Shown here: positions 8,558 to 17,720 of the stretch, in pieces
Numbering within the stretch: the stretch's first letter is position 1
Layout: each line of letters begins with the position of its first letter
Source of the DNA: Streptomyces griseus
GTDB taxonomy: Bacteria > Actinomycetota > Actinomycetes > Streptomycetales > Streptomycetaceae
Direction: 5' to 3'
DNA length: 64,000 nucleotides
NCBI RefSeq assembly: GCF_900460065.1
Contig: NZ_UAVD01000024.1
Location: 124,001-188,000 of the forward strand
The notes under the pieces: model-generated
The model's database searches: none
What the model saw: only the letters and a program-made list of their open reading frames with translations
What the model was told of the DNA's origin: nothing
Translations under genes and position numbers: made by a program

Positions 8558-8593
8558 CCGGCCCCCGGCCGCCCACAGACGGGCGGGGGCCGG
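8558..8593 (+). terminator. Hairpin between uricase and purine permease
   Basis: The left side CCGGCCCCCGGCCGCCC pairs with GGGCGGGGGCCGG across ACAGAC with a small bulge. There is no clear T-run, so it may terminate or only attenuate transcription into the permease gene. Confidence 0.6.
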
Positions 8594-8613
8594 TCATCCC
8601 GGAGGGAACACCC

Positions 8614-10017
8614 ATGGCACAGCCTGCAACGGGGCCGGCCGAAGGCCCAGGCAAAGACCCCTCGAAAACCCTCGTCGACACGGCGGTTCACCCGGTCGAC
8701 GAGAAGCTTCCTCCCGCGCGGCTCGTCCCCGCCGCTCTCCAGCACATCGCCGCCATGTACGCGGGCGTCGTCACCCCTCCGCTGATCATCGGCCAGGCCG
8801 TCGGCCTGGACACCGCCGGCATGACCCGGCTCATCGCGGCGAGTCTCCTGATCGCCGGACTCGCCACCATCCTCCAGACCATCGGTCTCGGCCCCTTCGC
8901 CGGCAACCGGCTCCCCTTCGTCAACGCCGCCTCCTCCGCCGGGATCGCGCCGATGCTCGCCATCGCCGAGACCAGCGCACCGGGCCGCCAACTCCCCGCG
9001 ATCTACGGGGCGGTGCTCGTCGCCGGGGTCTTCTGCCTGGCCGTCGGACCGTTCTTCGGCAGACTGCTGCGCTTCTTCCCGCCGCTCGTCACCGGCGTGG
9101 TCATCACCCTCATCGGCGTCACGCTCATGCCCGTGCCCGTCGCCTGGGCGCAGGGCGGCGACGCCACCGCCGACGACTTCGGCGCCATGAAGTACCTGGC
9201 GCTGGCCGCCTTCACCCTCGTCGTCATCCTGCTCGTCCAGCGCTTCGGCCGCGGCTTCCTCAAGCAAGTCGCCCTGCTGGTAGGAATGTTCGTCGGTACG
9301 CTGGCCGCGATCCCGTTCGGACTCGCCGACTTCTCCGCGCTGAGGTCCGCACCGCTCGCCGCCCTGCCGACCCCCTTCGCCTTCGGCGCGCCGGAGTTCC
9401 AGCCCGCCGCGATCCTCTCGCTCTGCATCGTCATGCTCGTCCTGATGACGGAGTCCTCCGCCGGGATGCTCGCCCTCGGCGAGATCTGCGAGCGCCGCAC
9501 CGACGGGCGTACGATCACCCGCGGTCTGCGCACCGACGGCATCGCCACCCTCCTCGGCCCGGTCTTCGGCGGCTTTCCCACCAGCGCCTTCGCCCAGAAC
9601 GTCGGCGTCGTCTCCCTGACCCGCGTCCGCAGCCGGTACGTCGTCGCGGCGGCGGGCGGAGCCCTGCTGGTCCTCGGCGCCTTCCCGGTGCTCGGCGCGG
9701 TCGTCTCGCTCGTGCCCATGCCCGTCCTCGGCGGCGCCGGCATCGTCCTCTTCGGCTCCATCGCGGTGAGCGGCATCCGTACGCTCTCCGAGGCCGGACT
9801 CGACGACAGCTCCAACATCATCCTGGTGGCCGTCGCGCTCGGCGCGGGCATCATCCCGCTCGCCGCGCCCGCCTTCTACGCCGGATTCCCCGCCTGGGCG
9901 CAGACCGTCCTCGGCTCCGGAATCAGCGCGGGAGCCCTGGTCGCGGTCGTGCTCAACCTGTTCTTCCACCATCTCGGCACCCACAGCCGCACCGCTGTGG
10001 CACTCAAATCCTCCTAG
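8614..10017 (+). CDS. NCS2-family purine/xanthine permease (first copy)
   Basis: A 467-residue nucleobase:cation symporter-2 protein with about 14 hydrophobic segments. Family marks include the early LQHIAAMYAGVVTPPLIIGQAVG motif and MLVLMTESSAGMLALGE near the substrate site. GGFPTSAFAQNVGVVSLTRVRSRYVVAAAGG also fits xanthine/urate permeases. ATG follows GGAGGGA. It probably imports xanthine, urate or related purines for the adjacent catabolic enzymes. A paralogue lies 1.7 kb downstream, with the deaminase between them. Confidence 0.92.
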   Translation: MAQPATGPAEGPGKDPSKTLVDTAVHPVDEKLPPARLVPAALQHIAAMYAGVVTPPLIIGQAVGLDTAGMTRLIAASLLIAGLATILQTIGLGPFAGNRLPFVNAASSAGIAPMLAIAETSAPGRQLPAIYGAVLVAGVFCLAVGPFFGRLLRFFPPLVTGVVITLIGVTLMPVPVAWAQGGDATADDFGAMKYLALAAFTLVVILLVQRFGRGFLKQVALLVGMFVGTLAAIPFGLADFSALRSAPLAALPTPFAFGAPEFQPAAILSLCIVMLVLMTESSAGMLALGEICERRTDGRTITRGLRTDGIATLLGPVFGGFPTSAFAQNVGVVSLTRVRSRYVVAAAGGALLVLGAFPVLGAVVSLVPMPVLGGAGIVLFGSIAVSGIRTLSEAGLDDSSNIILVAVALGAGIIPLAAPAFYAGFPAWAQTVLGSGISAGALVAVVLNLFFHHLGTHSRTAVALKSS

Positions 10018-10062
10018 GGTCCTGCCGTGCCCACCTCGCCACAGAGAGAAGAAGGAAGCGCC

Positions 10063-11451
10063 ATGGCAGCTTCGGCAGACCCTCAGCGCATCGTCATCGA
10101 GAACTGCTCGATCGCCACCGTCGACGCCCACGACACGGAGTACGCGTCCGGGTACATCGTCGTGGCGGGCAACCGCATCGAGTCCATCGGCGCCGGCCAG
10201 GCCCCGGAGGGCCTGACCGGAGTCGCCCGGCGGATCGACGGCACCGGGCACCTCGCGACACCCGGCCTGGTCAACACCCACCACCACTTCTACCAGTGGA
10301 TCACCCGGGGCCTGGCCACCGACCACAACCTCTTCAACTGGCTGGTCGCCCTCTACCCGACCTGGGCGCGCATCGACGAGCCGATGGCCCGCGCCGCCGC
10401 GCAGGGCTCGCTCGCCATGATGGCCCGCGGCGGCGTCACCACCGCCATGGACCACCACTACGTCTTCCCGAAGGGCTCCGGCGACCTGTCGGGCGCCATC
10501 ATCGGGGCCGCCCGCGAGACGGGCGTACGGTTCACCCTCGCCCGGGGCTCCATGGACCGCAGCGAGAAGGACGGCGGCCTGCCCCCGGACTTCGCCGTCG
10601 AGACCCTGGAGGGTGCGCTCGCCGCCACCGAGGCGACGATCGACGCCCACCACGACGCCTCCTTCGACGCGATGACCCAGGTCGCCGTCGCACCCTGCTC
10701 GCCCTTCTCGGTCTCCACCGAACTGATGCGCCAGGGTGCCGAGTTGGCCCGCCGCAAGGGCGTACGACTGCACACGCACGGTTCGGAGACCGTCGAGGAG
10801 GAGCAGTTCTGCAAGGAACTGTTCGGGATGGGCCCGACCGAGTACTTCGAGTCGACCGGCTGGCTCGGCGACGACGTGTGGATGGCCCACTGCGTCCACA
10901 TGAACGACGCGGACATCGCCGCCTTCGCCCGTACGGGAACCGGCGTCGCCCACTGCCCGTCCTCCAACGCGCGCCTCGCCGCGGGCATCGCCCGGGTCCC
11001 CGACATGCTCGCCGCCGGCGTCCCCGTCGGCCTCGGCGTGGACGGCACCGCCTCCAACGAGTCCGGCGAACTCCACACCGAGCTGCGCAACGCCCTGCTC
11101 ATCAACCGCCTCGGCGCCCACCGCGAGGCCGCCCTGAACGCCCGTCAGGCCCTGCGCCTGGGGACCTTCGGCGGGGCCCGGGTGCTGGGCCGCGCCGACC
11201 AGATCGGCTCCCTGGAGGCCGGCAAGCTCGCCGACCTCGTCCTGTGGAAGCTGGACACGCTGGCCCACTCCTCGATCGCCGACCCGGTGACCGCGCTCGT
11301 CTTCGGCGCGGCTGCCCCGGTGACCCTCTCCCTCGTCGACGGCAAGCCGGTCGTCGAGGGCAACCACCTCACCACGGTGGACGAGGACGCCATCGCCCGC
11401 ACCACCCGCGACGAGGCCCGACGCCTCGCGCAGATCGCCGCCGGAGCCTGA
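10063..11451 (+). CDS. 8-oxoguanine/guanine-type deaminase (amidohydrolase)
   Basis: A 462-residue amidohydrolase of the AtzA/TrzN group. The metal-binding TPGLVNTHHHFYQ motif occurs near residue 74, with RLHTHGSE, MAHCVHMND and LGVDGTASNES later. These match 8-oxoguanine deaminases, which release ammonia from 8-oxoguanine to give urate, the substrate of the neighbouring uricase. Guanine deamination is the main alternative. I chose ATG at 10063 after AAGGAAG instead of an upstream GTG. It lies between two purine permeases, which supports a purine substrate. Confidence 0.87.
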   Translation: MAASADPQRIVIENCSIATVDAHDTEYASGYIVVAGNRIESIGAGQAPEGLTGVARRIDGTGHLATPGLVNTHHHFYQWITRGLATDHNLFNWLVALYPTWARIDEPMARAAAQGSLAMMARGGVTTAMDHHYVFPKGSGDLSGAIIGAARETGVRFTLARGSMDRSEKDGGLPPDFAVETLEGALAATEATIDAHHDASFDAMTQVAVAPCSPFSVSTELMRQGAELARRKGVRLHTHGSETVEEEQFCKELFGMGPTEYFESTGWLGDDVWMAHCVHMNDADIAAFARTGTGVAHCPSSNARLAAGIARVPDMLAAGVPVGLGVDGTASNESGELHTELRNALLINRLGAHREAALNARQALRLGTFGGARVLGRADQIGSLEAGKLADLVLWKLDTLAHSSIADPVTALVFGAAAPVTLSLVDGKPVVEGNHLTTVDEDAIARTTRDEARRLAQIAAGA

Positions 11452-11781
11452 TTCCGGGCGGTACCCCGCCGGAGTCCGACTCCGCGCGGACCTCCCGCCG
11501 GAGCCCGACTCCGGCGGTATCCCCGACCGGCCGGTCGAGGGGGACGGCCCGAGACCGGCCGCCGTGGACCCGAGCGGGGTCCACGGCAGCCGGTCCGGCG
11601 GACGCGCGCATGGTGCGCGCCCGCCGGACCGGTGATGAACGCTGCCCGCACACACCCCCGTGCGCGCCCATCCGCACCCCCCACCCGCACCACCTGAGAG
11701 AGCCGCACCGCATCACCACCTACGCACCACCTCCCTGAATCCCACGTCGCCGACGACGTGTAACCGACCGGAGGAACCGCC
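11452..11781. other. 330-bp non-coding gap with GC-rich repeats
   Basis: No convincing gene is visible. The first part holds imperfect repeats of a CCGCCGGAGTCCGACTCCG type unit (about 11462-11515), followed by a strong hairpin at 11553-11595. The last 70 bases lead to the second permease gene. No AllR-like site was found here. Confidence 0.6.
11553..11595 (+). terminator. Strong hairpin terminator after the deaminase gene
   Basis: GACCGGC then CCGTGGACCC pair with GGGTCCACGG then GCCGGTC, interrupted by a two-base internal loop and closed by a short loop. The stem is very stable and no T-run follows, typical of high-GC actinobacterial terminators. Confidence 0.75.
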
Positions 11782-13242
11782 GTGGCAGCCAAGCCCAGGT
11801 TTCGCAAAGACGCAGATGCAGCCGCCCCCGACACGACGGCCGACAACGCCGCGGAAGCGGGAGACGACCGGAAACACCCGGTCGACGAGACCCTCCCCCC
11901 ACTGAAGATGTTCACCAGCGGCCTCCAGCACGTGGCCGCCATGTACGCGGGCGTGGTGGCCCCGCCGCTCATCGTGGGGCCCGCCGTCGGCCTCACCGCC
12001 AAGGAGACCGCCTTCCTGATGGGGGCGAGCCTCTTCACCGCGGGGATCGCCACCCTCCTCCAGACCATCGGCTTCTGGAAGGTCGGCGCCCGACTGCCTT
12101 TCGTCAACGGCGTCTCGTTCGCCGGGGTCGCCCCGATGATCGCGATAGGCAAGGACCGGGGACACGACGGGATAGCCGTCATCTTCGGGGCGATCATCGT
12201 CGCGAGCGTCCTCGGCTTCCTCCTCGCCCCGTACTTCTGCAAACTGGTCCGCTTCTTCCCGCCCGTCGTCACCGGCACCGTCATCACCCTGATCGGCGTA
12301 TCGCTCCTCCCGGTCGCCTTCAACTGGTCCCAGGGCGGCAACGCCACGGCCGACGACTACGGTTCGATGACCAACATCACCATGGCCGCCGTCACCCTGG
12401 TGATCGTGCTGGCCCTGCGCAAGCTGCTGCGCGGCTTCCTCCAGCAGATCGCGATCCTCCTCGGCCTGGTCGTCGGAACCCTGATCGCCATCCCGGCCGG
12501 CATCACCGACTTCGGCGCCATCAAGGAGGCCGACGTGGTCGGCTTCCCGACGCCGTTCGCCTTCGGCGCCCCGCAGTTCGAGATCGCCGCCATCATCTCG
12601 ATGTGCATCGTGATGCTGGTGTGCATGACCGAGTCCACCGCGGACATGCTCGCCCTCGGCAAGATCGTCGGCCGCCCGGCCGACGAGAAGATCATCGAGG
12701 GCGGTCTGCGCGCCGACACCCTCGGCAGCGCCATCAGCCCGATCTTCAACGGCTTCATGTGCAGCGCCTTCGCCCAGAACGTCGGCCTCGTCGCCATGAC
12801 GAAGATCCGCAGCCGCTACGTGGTCGCCGCGGGCGGCGGCATCCTCATCGTGCTCGGCCTGGTCCCGGTCGCGGCCTCCGTCATCGCCCTCGTACCGCTG
12901 CCGGTGCTCGGCGGCGCGGGCATCGTCCTCTTCGGCACGGTGGCGGCCAGCGGCATCCAGACCCTGGCCACCGCCGCCATGGAGAAGGGCGAGAACGCGC
13001 TGATCGTCGCGGCGGCCCTCGGGATCGGCCTGATCCCGATCGCGGCGCCGCAGTTCTACCACGCCTTCCCGGAGAGCCTGCTGGTCGTCCTCGACTCGGG
13101 CATCTCCACCGGCTGCGTGGTGGCGATCGTGCTGAACCTCGCCTTCAACCACCTGGGCCGCAAGCCCGACACGGCGGACGAGGACGAGCAGGCGCCGGGC
13201 GAGCACGTGGTCCCCGCCGCGGCCGGGGTCGGCGTCCACTGA
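11782..13242 (+). CDS. NCS2-family purine/xanthine permease (second copy)
   Basis: A 486-residue paralogue of the permease at 8614. It shares LQHVAAMYAGVVAPPLIVGPAVG, MLVCMTESTADMLALGKI and FMCSAFAQNVGLVAMTKIRSRYVVAAGGG. A charged, Ala-rich cytoplasmic head of about 35 residues precedes the first span. GTG at 11782 has GGAGG 7 bases upstream. Differences around the substrate-site motif (TESTAD against TESSAG) hint at a different purine preference. It is probably transcribed separately, as a terminator precedes it and another follows. Confidence 0.92.
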   Translation: MAAKPRFRKDADAAAPDTTADNAAEAGDDRKHPVDETLPPLKMFTSGLQHVAAMYAGVVAPPLIVGPAVGLTAKETAFLMGASLFTAGIATLLQTIGFWKVGARLPFVNGVSFAGVAPMIAIGKDRGHDGIAVIFGAIIVASVLGFLLAPYFCKLVRFFPPVVTGTVITLIGVSLLPVAFNWSQGGNATADDYGSMTNITMAAVTLVIVLALRKLLRGFLQQIAILLGLVVGTLIAIPAGITDFGAIKEADVVGFPTPFAFGAPQFEIAAIISMCIVMLVCMTESTADMLALGKIVGRPADEKIIEGGLRADTLGSAISPIFNGFMCSAFAQNVGLVAMTKIRSRYVVAAGGGILIVLGLVPVAASVIALVPLPVLGGAGIVLFGTVAASGIQTLATAAMEKGENALIVAAALGIGLIPIAAPQFYHAFPESLLVVLDSGISTGCVVAIVLNLAFNHLGRKPDTADEDEQAPGEHVVPAAAGVGVH

Positions 13243-13267
13243 CCCCTGCCGATGCCGGCCGGAGCAT

Positions 13268-13296
13268 CCGGGGCCCCGCGCGACGCGGGGCCCCGG
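13268..13296 (+). terminator. Hairpin terminator after the second purine permease
   Basis: A perfect 13-bp stem CCGGGGCCCCGCG/CGCGGGGCCCCGG with a CGA loop lies 25 bases after the permease stop. Confidence 0.75.
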
Positions 13297-13332
13297 CGGC
13301 CGTCCGCGCCCGGCGGCTGTAGCGTCAGGGGC

Positions 13333-14016
13333 ATGGAAGATCAGTCTGTTGTGGATGTCGGCGATGTGCGCCTCGCGTACCGGACCTGGGGCGACGCGTT
13401 CGGCTCGCCCGTCGTGCTGCTGCACGGCCTCGGCGGTTCGGCCGCGGACTGGGAGGCGGCCGGCCCCCTGCTGGGCCAGGAGTGGCGGGTCTTCGCCCTG
13501 GACCTGCGGGGCCACGGCGAGAGCGACTGGCCCGACGACTACGACCTGGAGCTGATGGCGGAGGACGTGGTGGGCTTCCTCGACGAACTGGAACTGGACC
13601 GGGTCGGCCTCGTCGGCCACGGCATGGGCGGGGTCGTCGCCCGGCTGGTGGCCCAGGAGCACTCCGACCGGGTGGAGCGCCTCGTCCTGGTGGAGGCCCC
13701 GCCCCCGTTCCCCGGCGACCCGGGCCCGGCGGGCCGGGCCGAGGGCCTGGTGGACTACGACGAGAACGCGGTGCCCGCCGTGCGCGACCAGCTCGCCGAC
13801 CCCGGCCCGGACGCCGTCCAGGCCCTCGGCGACATCGTCTCCCCGACGCTGATCGTCACCGGTGGCCCGGAGAGCACGATGGAGCAGCACCGTCAGGCCG
13901 ACGCGGCCTCCCTGATCCCGGACTGCCGGCTGATCACGGTCCCGGGCGGCCACCGCATGCACGAGACCCGGGCGGACCAGGTGGCCGCGCACATCACGGA
14001 GTTCTTCACCAGCTGA
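13333..14016 (+). CDS. Alpha/beta-hydrolase fold protein lacking the nucleophilic Ser
   Basis: A 227-residue protein with the alpha/beta-hydrolase layout: the oxyanion-region VVLLHGLGGSAADW, then DLRGHGESD, then the nucleophile elbow, and a C-terminal VPGGHRMHETR. At the elbow the sequence reads GHGMGG (residues 95-100), so the position normally held by the catalytic Ser (GHSMGG) is Gly97. The fold is shorter than usual because the lid between strands 6 and 7 is small. It may be a non-catalytic or binding protein, or use another chemistry. It stands alone between a terminator and the HEAT-repeat gene. Confidence 0.85.
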   Translation: MEDQSVVDVGDVRLAYRTWGDAFGSPVVLLHGLGGSAADWEAAGPLLGQEWRVFALDLRGHGESDWPDDYDLELMAEDVVGFLDELELDRVGLVGHGMGGVVARLVAQEHSDRVERLVLVEAPPPFPGDPGPAGRAEGLVDYDENAVPAVRDQLADPGPDAVQALGDIVSPTLIVTGGPESTMEQHRQADAASLIPDCRLITVPGGHRMHETRADQVAAHITEFFTS

Positions 14017-14069
14017 GGCGCGGCCGCCGGCCGGCGGCGTTGTCGGTGGCGGCTGCCATGATCGGCGGC

Positions 14070-16277
14070 ATGGACTTCGACCGTGCCCCGTTCCACGCCG
14101 AACTGGACGCTCTGCCCTGGGCGTCGTACACCCACGCCTACGGCAGCGCCGAGGACGTGCCCGGCGCTCTGCGCGCACTCGCCGGGGACGACGACGCCGC
14201 GGCGCACGAGGCGCAGAGCGAGCTGTACGGCAGCATCCTGCACCAGGGCTCGGTGTACGAGGCCTCCGCGCACGCGGTCCCGTTCCTGGCCCGGATCGCC
14301 GCGGCGGGCATCCGCACGGTCGACGCGCTCCTGCTGATCGGCGGCATCGCGGAGGGCGGCGCGGACCCGGACCCCGGGGCCGCATCCGGATCGGACCCCG
14401 CCGGCACCGCGGGCGTGCGGGAGTCCGACGAGGCCGCCTGCCGTCGGGCCGTCGTCGCCCAACTGCCCCTGCTGCTGGCCTCGGTGCGGCACGAGGACCG
14501 GGCCGTGCGCCAGGCGGCGGCCTGGGCCGCCGGCTGGACGGGGACGGCCGGAGCCGGCCTCGCCGTGCCGGCCCTCCGCGACCGGGCGGCGGTCGAGGCG
14601 GATCCCCTCGTCCGTGCCGAACTGCTCACGTCGCTGGTGGAGCTGGACCCCGAGGGGAGCGCCCCGGCGGCGGCCGGGGCGATCGGGCCGGACAGCCCGC
14701 CGGAGCTGCGGCTGGCCGCCGTGACGGCCTGCGCGGACGCCGGACTCCCCTGGACCCGGGGCCTTCACGAAGCCGTGCTGGAGCTGCTTCCCCTCGACCC
14801 CCTCGCCGCCGACCGGTACGACCACTCCCGGGGTGAACCCCTGCACGACATCTCCGTGACCCTGCTGGAACGGGACACCGAGGCGGACCGGGAGGCGGTG
14901 TTCGCCCTGCTCGACGCCGCGCTGCGCAGCGACGACCCCGAAGCCCGCACGGAGGCGGTCTGGGTGGCCATGACGGCGTGCGAGCTCTCCCGGTCCGCTC
15001 CCGCGCGGCTGGCTCCCGCGCTGCTGGCGGCGGCCGAGGCGGACGGACCCGACGACGGGTCCGGCGCGCTGTCGGCACTCGGCAGGCTCGGAGCCCGCGG
15101 AGCTCTCGCCGCCGACCTGCTGGCGGCCCGCGCGGCAGGCGACGGCGACCCGGCGGACCGCGCGCTCGAAGCCCTGGTCACCGTCGACCCGGTGCGGGCG
15201 GCGTCCCTGCTCGCCCGGGACCTGGAGCGGCGGCCCCGGGCGTTCCAGGCCGCGTCCGGCGGCCCCGGGGACGCGCTCCCCGTCATCCCGTACGCCCCGG
15301 AGCTGCTGGGCGCCGTCCGGCGGAGGCTCGCCACGATGCGACCGGGCGGCACCATTCCGTTCCGGGTGACGGCGCTGCTCACCTCCTGGGGGCGGGAGGC
15401 GTCCGAAGCCGTGCCCGAACTGCTCGCCGCGCTGCCGTCGCACCCCCTGCCGCTGACGAAGGCGCTGGTCGCCGTCTGCCCGCCCGGCCGCCGCACCGAA
15501 GTGGCGGACGCGCTGCGGGAGCGGACCGCGACGGGCCCGGCCGACGAGCGTTTCGCAGCGGCCCGCGCCCTGCACGAACTGACCGGTGACCACGGGCCGC
15601 TGCTGCCCCTGCTGGCCGAGCGGCTCGCCGGGAGCGCCGGGGGAGGCGGGGGGTCCGACCAGCTGATACGCGAGGCCGCGGAGGCCGCCGCCGCGATCGG
15701 GCCCGCCGCCGCGTCGCTCGTCCCCGCGCTGCGCGCCGCGCTCAACAGCCCCGGCGGCGAGCGGAACAACCCGCAGATGGACGACGACATCGCGGTCGCC
15801 GTCGCCCTGCACCGGATCACCGGCGGCGTGGCGGAGTCGGTGCCGGTGCTGGCCGGAGTCCTCGGCGACCGCGATGGGCTCTGGCGGCGCTGGACGCTGG
15901 TCCGCGCGGCGGAGGCGGCGGCGGGCCTCGGGCCCGGGGCCCGGCCGCTCGCCCCCGTACTCAGGACGCTCCTCACCGATCCCCGCCTGACGCCGGCGGC
16001 GGCCCTGGCCCTGCACGCCGTGGCGCCCGAGGAACTGGACACCGGGCACGTGGCCGGGCTGCTCCTCGACGCGGCGGAAGCGGGCGAGGCCCCCTTCGCC
16101 GCCGTCGACGCGCTGATGGTGTTCGGCACGGACGGCCTGTCAGCCGAGCACCGGGCGCGGCTCACGGAGCTGGCGGAGCGGGACGGGCGAGTGGTCCGGA
16201 CCGGGCTGGACGGCACGGTGGAGATCACCGACGAACGGCTGCGCGCCCGGGTGCGCGCCGCGCTCAGGGGCGCATGA
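14070..16277 (+). CDS. HEAT-repeat domain protein
   Basis: A 735-residue alanine-rich helical protein built of repeated two-helix units (for example RQAAAWAAGWTG, ADRALEALVTVDPVRAASLLARDL, RWTLVRAAEAAAGLGPGARPLAPVLRTLL), typical of HEAT or PBS-lyase-like repeats. No catalytic domain is visible, so it probably acts as a protein-binding scaffold. I chose ATG at 14070 (MDFDRAPFHAELDALPW); ATG at 14058 is possible, and neither has a clear ribosome binding site. The frame upstream of this point is a shadow of the hydrolase gene. The partner is unknown. Confidence 0.8.
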   Translation: MDFDRAPFHAELDALPWASYTHAYGSAEDVPGALRALAGDDDAAAHEAQSELYGSILHQGSVYEASAHAVPFLARIAAAGIRTVDALLLIGGIAEGGADPDPGAASGSDPAGTAGVRESDEAACRRAVVAQLPLLLASVRHEDRAVRQAAAWAAGWTGTAGAGLAVPALRDRAAVEADPLVRAELLTSLVELDPEGSAPAAAGAIGPDSPPELRLAAVTACADAGLPWTRGLHEAVLELLPLDPLAADRYDHSRGEPLHDISVTLLERDTEADREAVFALLDAALRSDDPEARTEAVWVAMTACELSRSAPARLAPALLAAAEADGPDDGSGALSALGRLGARGALAADLLAARAAGDGDPADRALEALVTVDPVRAASLLARDLERRPRAFQAASGGPGDALPVIPYAPELLGAVRRRLATMRPGGTIPFRVTALLTSWGREASEAVPELLAALPSHPLPLTKALVAVCPPGRRTEVADALRERTATGPADERFAAARALHELTGDHGPLLPLLAERLAGSAGGGGGSDQLIREAAEAAAAIGPAAASLVPALRAALNSPGGERNNPQMDDDIAVAVALHRITGGVAESVPVLAGVLGDRDGLWRRWTLVRAAEAAAGLGPGARPLAPVLRTLLTDPRLTPAAALALHAVAPEELDTGHVAGLLLDAAEAGEAPFAAVDALMVFGTDGLSAEHRARLTELAERDGRVVRTGLDGTVEITDERLRARVRAALRGA

Positions 16278-16305
16278 CCGGTGGCGCGTGATCAGGGGCG
16301 GACGG

Positions 16306-16683
16306 TCAGGGGCGGATGATTCTGCGGACCAGATCCGGCGTCCACTCGACGTACTCGATCTCCGCTCCGCCCACGTGGCGCGCGTAGAGGTAGCGCCCCG
16401 TCGGACCGCCGGTCTCGGGAGTGGTGATCGTGGCCCCCGCGGATCTCAGTGTGGCCTGCAGTGCCGCCAGATCGTCCACGACGACGGTCGCCGAGGCGTG
16501 GCCGTACCGAGCGCGCTCCTCGGCCGGGCCCGCGATCACCAGGAAATCGCCGATGGCGGCGAGGGCGATCTCCTCGAACGCCAAACGCAGATGGGGCTGC
16601 TCCCCGGTCAGCTCCTCCAACAGGGGCAGCGTCCGGTCCAGGTCGTCGGTCCACAGGCGTGCGTACGTCTTGAGAAGGGTCAT
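16306..16683 (-). CDS. VOC/glyoxalase-fold small protein
   Basis: A 125-residue protein of the vicinal oxygen chelate superfamily. It has the beta-alpha-beta-beta-beta pattern in two halves: YARLWTDDLDRTLPLLEEL ... IALAAIGDFLVIAG, then ATVVVDDLAALQATLRSAGATI ... GRYLYARHVGGAEIEYVEW. The final Glu-containing strand matches the usual metal-ligand strand, but the substrate cannot be told. It converges with the HEAT-repeat gene and is transcribed alone. Confidence 0.85.
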   Translation of the reverse strand: MTLLKTYARLWTDDLDRTLPLLEELTGEQPHLRLAFEEIALAAIGDFLVIAGPAEERARYGHASATVVVDDLAALQATLRSAGATITTPETGGPTGRYLYARHVGGAEIEYVEWTPDLVRRIIRP

Positions 16684-16796
16684 GGGGTGCTCGCTCCCGG
16701 CCGTTCCGGCCCGTCAGGTCTGCGGAGAACCGTAGCGAGCACGGTGGCGAACCGGAAGAACGCACTTTTCGGTGACAGGGGAACCCGGCGGAAACC

Positions 16797-16845
16797 GGGC
16801 GGGCTCGGGCTTCGCCCGGCCCGGGCGAGGGCCGGAGCCCGCCCG
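16797..16845 (-). terminator. Hairpin downstream of the TIGR03086-type gene
   Basis: A long GC-rich inverted repeat (GGCGGGCTC...GAGCCCGCC type arms with internal CGGGC pairs) lies just past the stop at 16849. The arms are imperfect in the middle. Confidence 0.45.
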
Positions 16846-16848
16846 TGC

Positions 16849-17514
16849 TCAGCGGCCCGGCCGCCAGTCCGGCCGACGGCCGCTGAGGGCGATCACCCGG
16901 TCCAGCAGCGGGGCGCCGTCCGGCACCGGGACCGGCACCCCGAACAGACCGCCGTCGGAGCCATCAGCGGCATCGGCCCCATCGGCATCGGCGCCGCCGT
17001 CCGGGCCGCCCGCCGCCGCCGGGGCGAGCAGGGCTTCGCAGGACCGCAGTTCGGCCTCGCCCGCCGTGTACGGCTGCCCCGTCGACCGGGCCAGGTCCCA
17101 GCCGTGGACGACGAGTTCGTTGAGCGCGACCGCCCCCGCCGCCTCGCCGGGCAGCTCCACCCCGCCCGCCCGGGTCATGCCCGTCCAGGCGTCGGGCGAG
17201 CGCCAGGCCGCCGCCATCTCGTCCAGCCGTCGGGGCAGCGCCTCACGCCAGTCGTCGTCGAGGACGGGGAGGGCGGCGTCGGGGGAGACGGCGGTGCTCG
17301 CCCCGAGATCCTTGCGGGCGGCGTCGCGGAAGGCGGTGGCGAGCCCGGCGAGGTGGCCGAGCAGCTCCCGCACGGCGTAGTCGGGGCAGGGGGTGGGGCC
17401 GTCCAGCCCGCCGTCGTCGACCCGGCCGAGCAGCGCGACGATCCGCCGGGCGGCCGGCTCCAGGTCGGGAGGGGCGGCGGCCCGCGAAAAAACGGGGTTC
17501 TCCTGTGCGTCCAT
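16849..17514 (-). CDS. TIGR03086/DinB-like maleylpyruvate isomerase-type protein
   Basis: A 221-residue member of the mycothiol-dependent maleylpyruvate isomerase/DinB-like superfamily. The marks are CPDYAVRELLGHLAG near residues 45-60 (His of the metal site) and ALNELVVHGWDLARSTGQPY in the middle (His-X-X-Asp). Family members are four-helix metal-binding enzymes that often act on thiols, but the substrate here is unknown. I chose ATG at 17514 (MDAQENPVF); an upstream in-frame ATG would add a basic head with no ribosome binding site. It is monocistronic. Confidence 0.82.
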   Translation of the reverse strand: MDAQENPVFSRAAAPPDLEPAARRIVALLGRVDDGGLDGPTPCPDYAVRELLGHLAGLATAFRDAARKDLGASTAVSPDAALPVLDDDWREALPRRLDEMAAAWRSPDAWTGMTRAGGVELPGEAAGAVALNELVVHGWDLARSTGQPYTAGEAELRSCEALLAPAAAGGPDGGADADGADAADGSDGGLFGVPVPVPDGAPLLDRVIALSGRRPDWRPGR

Positions 17515-17720
17515 ACAGGGAAGACCCCCGGGCCGCCGAAAACTCATCGCCCGGTGTCGCGCGCCCCGAGTCCCGGGGGCTGCTCCGCGCGCCGTCCGGG
17601 CCGCGGTCGGGCGGTGCACACCGTCACATAGCGGAAGGTTCCTCGCCGTCCTCTTGTCGCCGACCCCCGCGCCATGGCATACAGGTCTGGACCATTGCTG
17701 TCCGGATGGAAGGCACCACC

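Noticed and set aside
8470..11655. A 1061-residue minus-strand reading across the permease and deaminase genes
   Set aside because: It is low-complexity (Gly/Glu/Asp/Arg) and antisense to two clearly recognised genes.
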